From the NCBI GenBank assembly GCA_965602945.1, contig CBFDBC010000157.1, positions 1 to 9,036 of the forward strand: a DNA stretch of 9,036 nucleotides, read 5' to 3'. Shown here one piece after another: positions 6,209 to 9,036 of the stretch (position 1 is the first letter of the stretch; each line of letters opens with the position of its first letter). The position numbers were made by a program, and so were the translations under genes. The notes below the pieces were generated by a model. The model made no database searches. It was not told the DNA's origin and saw nothing but the letters and a program-made list of their open reading frames with translations. The stretch is from JAUXEH01 sp965602945. GTDB lineage: Bacteria > Acidobacteriota > Aminicenantia > Aminicenantales > Aminicenantaceae.

Positions 6209-8575
6209 ATGCTCAAAAGTTATCTTAAAATCGCGTTCAGGAGCCTGAGGCGCCATCCCGTCTATTCCCTGATCAACATCGTGGGTTTGTCCATCGGCAT
6301 GGCCTGTTTCATCTTCATCGCACTGATCATAAGGGGCGAGTTTCAGGTCGACCGGTTCCACGAGCGCGCCGATCGGATCTTCCGGGTGATCCGGCTGGAT
6401 CACGCTTCCGGAACCGCCAACCGCGTCGCCCTGACCCAGGCCCCGCTCGCTGCCGCCCTCAAGCGAAATTATCCCGAGGTCGAGAAGGCGGCCTGCTTCA
6501 ATTACTTTTGGAACGCGCTGGTCAGATACCAGGACACGAAGATAGAACAGGAGCGGGTGAGCTTTGCCGAACCGGATTTTTTCGAAATGTTCTCCTTCAC
6601 GTTTCTGTCCGGAAATCCCTCCGCAGCCTTGAAACAGCCGCATACGGCGGTCATCACGGATCAGGTGGCCGAGAAATTCTTCGGATCAGAAGACCCTCTC
6701 GGTGAAGTGCTTCAAATCCGCGGCATGCCGGATGTGACGGTGACGGCCGTCATCAAGGATCACAGGGATTCCCACCTGCATTTCTCCATAATCCTGCCGT
6801 TTTCACTCTACCGGGAGATCGGGACCGATATCGACACCTGGTTTCGATACAACTACACCACCTATGTCCAGCTCCAGAAAAATGCCGACTCGAAGGCCTT
6901 CGCCGGCAAGATCAAAGCCGCCCTGACCCGGTTATCCGCATCCGACACCGAGTTCGAGCTGGAACTCCAGCCCCTCTCGCACATCTACCTGTATTCCAAC
7001 TACGGCTATGATGTCCATGCCATGATCGGGAATATCGGCCTGGTCTATGTCTTGGGGATCGTCGCTTCCCTTATACTCCTGATCGCCTGCATCAATTTCA
7101 TGAACCTGACAACCGCCCGTTCCACCCGCCGGGCGCGGGAGGTGGGCCTGCGCAAGGTCGTGGGGGCGGTGCGCCGGCAGCTGATACGCCAGTTTCTGGG
7201 GGAATCCCTGTTCTATGCGGCTATCTCCCTGTTTTTCGCAGTTGTGATCATCGAAGCGATACTCCCCCTGATCAACCGGATACAGCCCTATAAACAATAC
7301 AGCCTCTTTGAATCCGGAGACCTCATTCTTTACTTCGGGCTGGTTTTGGCGGCAGTCATAACCGGACTCGTTTCGGGCAGCTACCCGGCCCTTTTCCTCT
7401 CCCGGTTTCAGCCCGTCAAGGTCCTGAAAGGTGTTGTCGGGCAGGAATCGGGCCGCGGGATCCTGAGAAAAACCCTGGTGGTCGGCCAGTTTTTCTTCTC
7501 CATAATCCTTGTGTTCGCCACCCTGACGATCTTCAAACAGACCACCTATTTACAGAACAAGGATCTGGGCTACAATGAATCGAACATCCTGGTATGCAGC
7601 CTGCCTCAGACCATGCGGGACGACTACGAACCGATGAAAGCCGATCTCCTGCGCCAACCGGATATCCTCTATGTGACCGCTTGTCAGAATCTTCCAATCT
7701 GGCAGGGTCCGTCCTATGGATTGGATGATTGGGATGGCCGCGACAGCGACCAGATGCTCACGATGTATCATGCCAGCGTTGATTACGACTTTTTCGAGGT
7801 CTTCGACCTGACCATCGTCCAGGGCCGGAAATTCTCCCGTGATTTTGCCACGGACGAGGGCTCGGCCCTCATCGTGAATGAAGAAGCCGTGAAGGCGATG
7901 GGCATGTCGGATCCGGTCGGCAGGCAGATGGGCTACTTCGGAGGACCGGGGACCATCATCGGGGTGGTGAAAGACTATCATTTCGCGACCTTGCGCGACA
8001 GGATCGAGCCCCTGGTCCTGGCTCTAGAGCCTCAAAATACCAGTTATGTGCTCATCAAGATCAACCCAGCCTCCCTCCCCGCCCTCACCACCCGGATCGA
8101 ACAGATCTGGAATGTCTACGACCCGGATGATACTTTCGAAATCAGGTCTATGGATAACGTCCTTAGTGAAGTCTATGCTGGGGAGACAGCCCTCAGCCGG
8201 TTTTTCAGCTACGCAGCCTATCTCTCGCTGTTCATATCGTGCATGGGCTTGTTCGGTCTGTCCGCCCATGCAGCGGAACAGAGGTTCAAGGAGGTCGGCA
8301 TCCGCAAGGTGATGGGAGCAACGGAACTGAACATCTTCCAGCTGCTTTCCAGGGAGCATCTCAAGCTGGTCGCCATCGCCGTTGTCGCCGCCTGGCCGGC
8401 AGGTTACTTCGTCATGCGCATGTACCTGCAGAATTATCCTTACAGGACGTCCATCGGTATCGGGATCTTCGCCATGTCCGCGCTGCTGGCTTTCGTCATC
8501 GCCTTCCTGACAGTCCTCAGCCAGTCACTCAAGGCATCGCGCATCGATCCTGTTGGGGCGATCAAGTACGAGTAA
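6209..8575 (+). CDS. ABC transporter permease, duplicated MacB/FtsX type
   Basis: A 788-residue inner-membrane protein built from two copies of the MacB-like periplasmic domain plus FtsX-type membrane domain. Predicted helices lie near residues 20-42, 276-298, 332-356, 371-397, 422-443, 666-686, 717-738 and 749-772. Large extracytoplasmic loops occupy about 43-275 and 444-665. The cytoplasmic coupling motif appears twice, EVGLRKVVGA (311-320) and EVGIRKVMGA (695-704), and the chain ends DPVGAIKYE, typical for this family. Members work with a separate MacB/LolD-like ATPase and are thought to drive mechanotransmission or export across the envelope (peptides, antibiotics, lipoproteins); the substrate cannot be told from sequence. 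The gene appears full length. ATG 6209 follows GAGTGAGG. No ATPase gene lies beside it: it is divergent from the kinase gene and convergent with the TPR gene, so its ATPase must be encoded elsewhere. Confidence 0.9.
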   Translation: MLKSYLKIAFRSLRRHPVYSLINIVGLSIGMACFIFIALIIRGEFQVDRFHERADRIFRVIRLDHASGTANRVALTQAPLAAALKRNYPEVEKAACFNYFWNALVRYQDTKIEQERVSFAEPDFFEMFSFTFLSGNPSAALKQPHTAVITDQVAEKFFGSEDPLGEVLQIRGMPDVTVTAVIKDHRDSHLHFSIILPFSLYREIGTDIDTWFRYNYTTYVQLQKNADSKAFAGKIKAALTRLSASDTEFELELQPLSHIYLYSNYGYDVHAMIGNIGLVYVLGIVASLILLIACINFMNLTTARSTRRAREVGLRKVVGAVRRQLIRQFLGESLFYAAISLFFAVVIIEAILPLINRIQPYKQYSLFESGDLILYFGLVLAAVITGLVSGSYPALFLSRFQPVKVLKGVVGQESGRGILRKTLVVGQFFFSIILVFATLTIFKQTTYLQNKDLGYNESNILVCSLPQTMRDDYEPMKADLLRQPDILYVTACQNLPIWQGPSYGLDDWDGRDSDQMLTMYHASVDYDFFEVFDLTIVQGRKFSRDFATDEGSALIVNEEAVKAMGMSDPVGRQMGYFGGPGTIIGVVKDYHFATLRDRIEPLVLALEPQNTSYVLIKINPASLPALTTRIEQIWNVYDPDDTFEIRSMDNVLSEVYAGETALSRFFSYAAYLSLFISCMGLFGLSAHAAEQRFKEVGIRKVMGATELNIFQLLSREHLKLVAIAVVAAWPAGYFVMRMYLQNYPYRTSIGIGIFAMSALLAFVIAFLTVLSQSLKASRIDPVGAIKYE

Positions 8576-8595
8576 GCTTACAAAGCAGGTCTGTC

Positions 8596-9036
8596 CTATT
8601 TCTTTTCCTGCCCCTGATATTTTTCGAGTTTCTGCTGATAGGCTTGGAAATCAGGCCTCAACTCCACCGCTTTTTCCTGGGCCTTGATCGCCTCTTCGCG
8701 TTCGCCTTTTTCAAAGTAGAGTCCGGCCAGGGTATCCCAATAAGAGGCTGCGCCATCATTGATCTCGAGAGCTTTTTTGACCATTTCTATTCCGCGGGCA
8801 TAGTGGTCGGTCATCTTTTCCTGCAGGGCAACCGCCGCGTATCCATAGGAGAAAAAGGCCTCTGTCGGCACTGCTTCCGCCGCCTCGGCATACTTGATCA
8901 GAGCGGTATCATTGTCCTTCTTGAGTCGATAGTACCTGATAGTGTTGTAGTGTCCGTAGAAAAGGGCCTCTTCATCACCCGAGTTCAGAGCTTTCTCTGC
9001 CTGGGCCTTGGCCTTTTCGTACCGGCTCTCATCTTC
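8596..9036 (-). CDS. TPR-repeat protein, C-terminal part (5' end beyond window)
   Basis: The frame is open from the right edge to a stop at 8596-8598, showing the last 146 residues; an internal GTG at 8871 should not be taken as the start because the same frame continues upstream without a stop. The chain is helical and contains TPR-like units: RYEKAKAQAEKAL (visible residues 5-17), ARGIEMVKKALEIND, a following ASYWDTLAGLYFEKGEREEA segment, and AIKAQEKAVELRPDF near the end. The last of these, with the W-x-T-L-A-x-L-Y helix before it, is the clearest TPR. TPR arrays mediate protein-protein contacts; no catalytic motif is visible. The C-terminus is Lys/Gln/Glu rich. It converges on the permease gene with a 20-base gap. 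Whether the missing N-terminal part carries another domain is unknown. Confidence 0.8.
   Translation of the reverse strand, partial: EDESRYEKAKAQAEKALNSGDEEALFYGHYNTIRYYRLKKDNDTALIKYAEAAEAVPTEAFFSYGYAAVALQEKMTDHYARGIEMVKKALEINDGAASYWDTLAGLYFEKGEREEAIKAQEKAVELRPDFQAYQQKLEKYQGQEKK

Noticed and set aside
8572..8581. Palindrome GTAAGCTTAC overlapping the permease stop codon
   Set aside because: It has no loop and no T-run, and a 10-base palindrome is expected by chance in a window of this size.
8596..8871. A complete 91-residue TPR protein starting at GTG 8871
   Set aside because: The same frame continues upstream without a stop to the window edge and still encodes TPR-like helices, so the gene is cut by the window and not complete.

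Overview
The window looks like chromosomal DNA from an uncultured Gram-negative bacterium, with Candidatus Aminicenantes or a close relative in the Acidobacteria neighbourhood as the best guess. That guess rests on remembered family resemblance, not on a search. Three things point there: a zinc-ribbon-headed Ser/Thr kinase of a style common in that group, an approximately 790-residue duplicated MacB/FtsX-type permease, and a PcnB-type poly(A) polymerase. No RNA gene, insertion sequence, CRISPR array, attachment site or origin was seen.

Layout, left to right. (1) Positions 1-685, minus strand: the N-terminal 228 residues of an exported LVIVD-repeat (beta-propeller-like) protein; its 3' part lies off the window. 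(2) Positions 686-893: a divergent intergenic region with a good promoter for the minus-strand gene and a weaker, nearly leaderless one for the plus-strand gene. (3) Positions 894-2255, plus: pcnB-like poly(A) polymerase. (4) Positions 2280-5996, minus: a 1238-residue protein joining a zinc ribbon, a Ser/Thr kinase, a STAND/AAA-type ATPase and a long TPR region. (5) Positions 5997-6208: a divergent intergenic region with a very good kinase promoter, a weaker permease promoter and a perfect 7-1-7 palindrome between them. (6) Positions 6209-8575, plus: an eight-helix ABC permease without an ATPase gene beside it. (7) Positions 8596-9036, minus: the C-terminal part of a TPR protein that begins beyond the right edge. 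No gap between genes exceeds about 215 bases.

Every adjacent gene pair is divergent or convergent, so no operon is visible and each gene is probably transcribed alone or with genes outside the window. The convergent pairs are separated by only 24 and 20 bases with no recognisable intrinsic terminator. The clearest functional grouping is the kinase-ATPase-TPR regulator and the permease, which share one upstream region with a palindrome. A link between sensing or phosphorylation and export or envelope function is an inference from this arrangement only. Nothing here amounts to a demonstrably new system. The points most worth a second look are the kinase-STAND-TPR fusion with its divergent orphan permease, and the Gln-Asn replacement in the otherwise highly conserved GG-x-V-R-D motif of the poly(A) polymerase.
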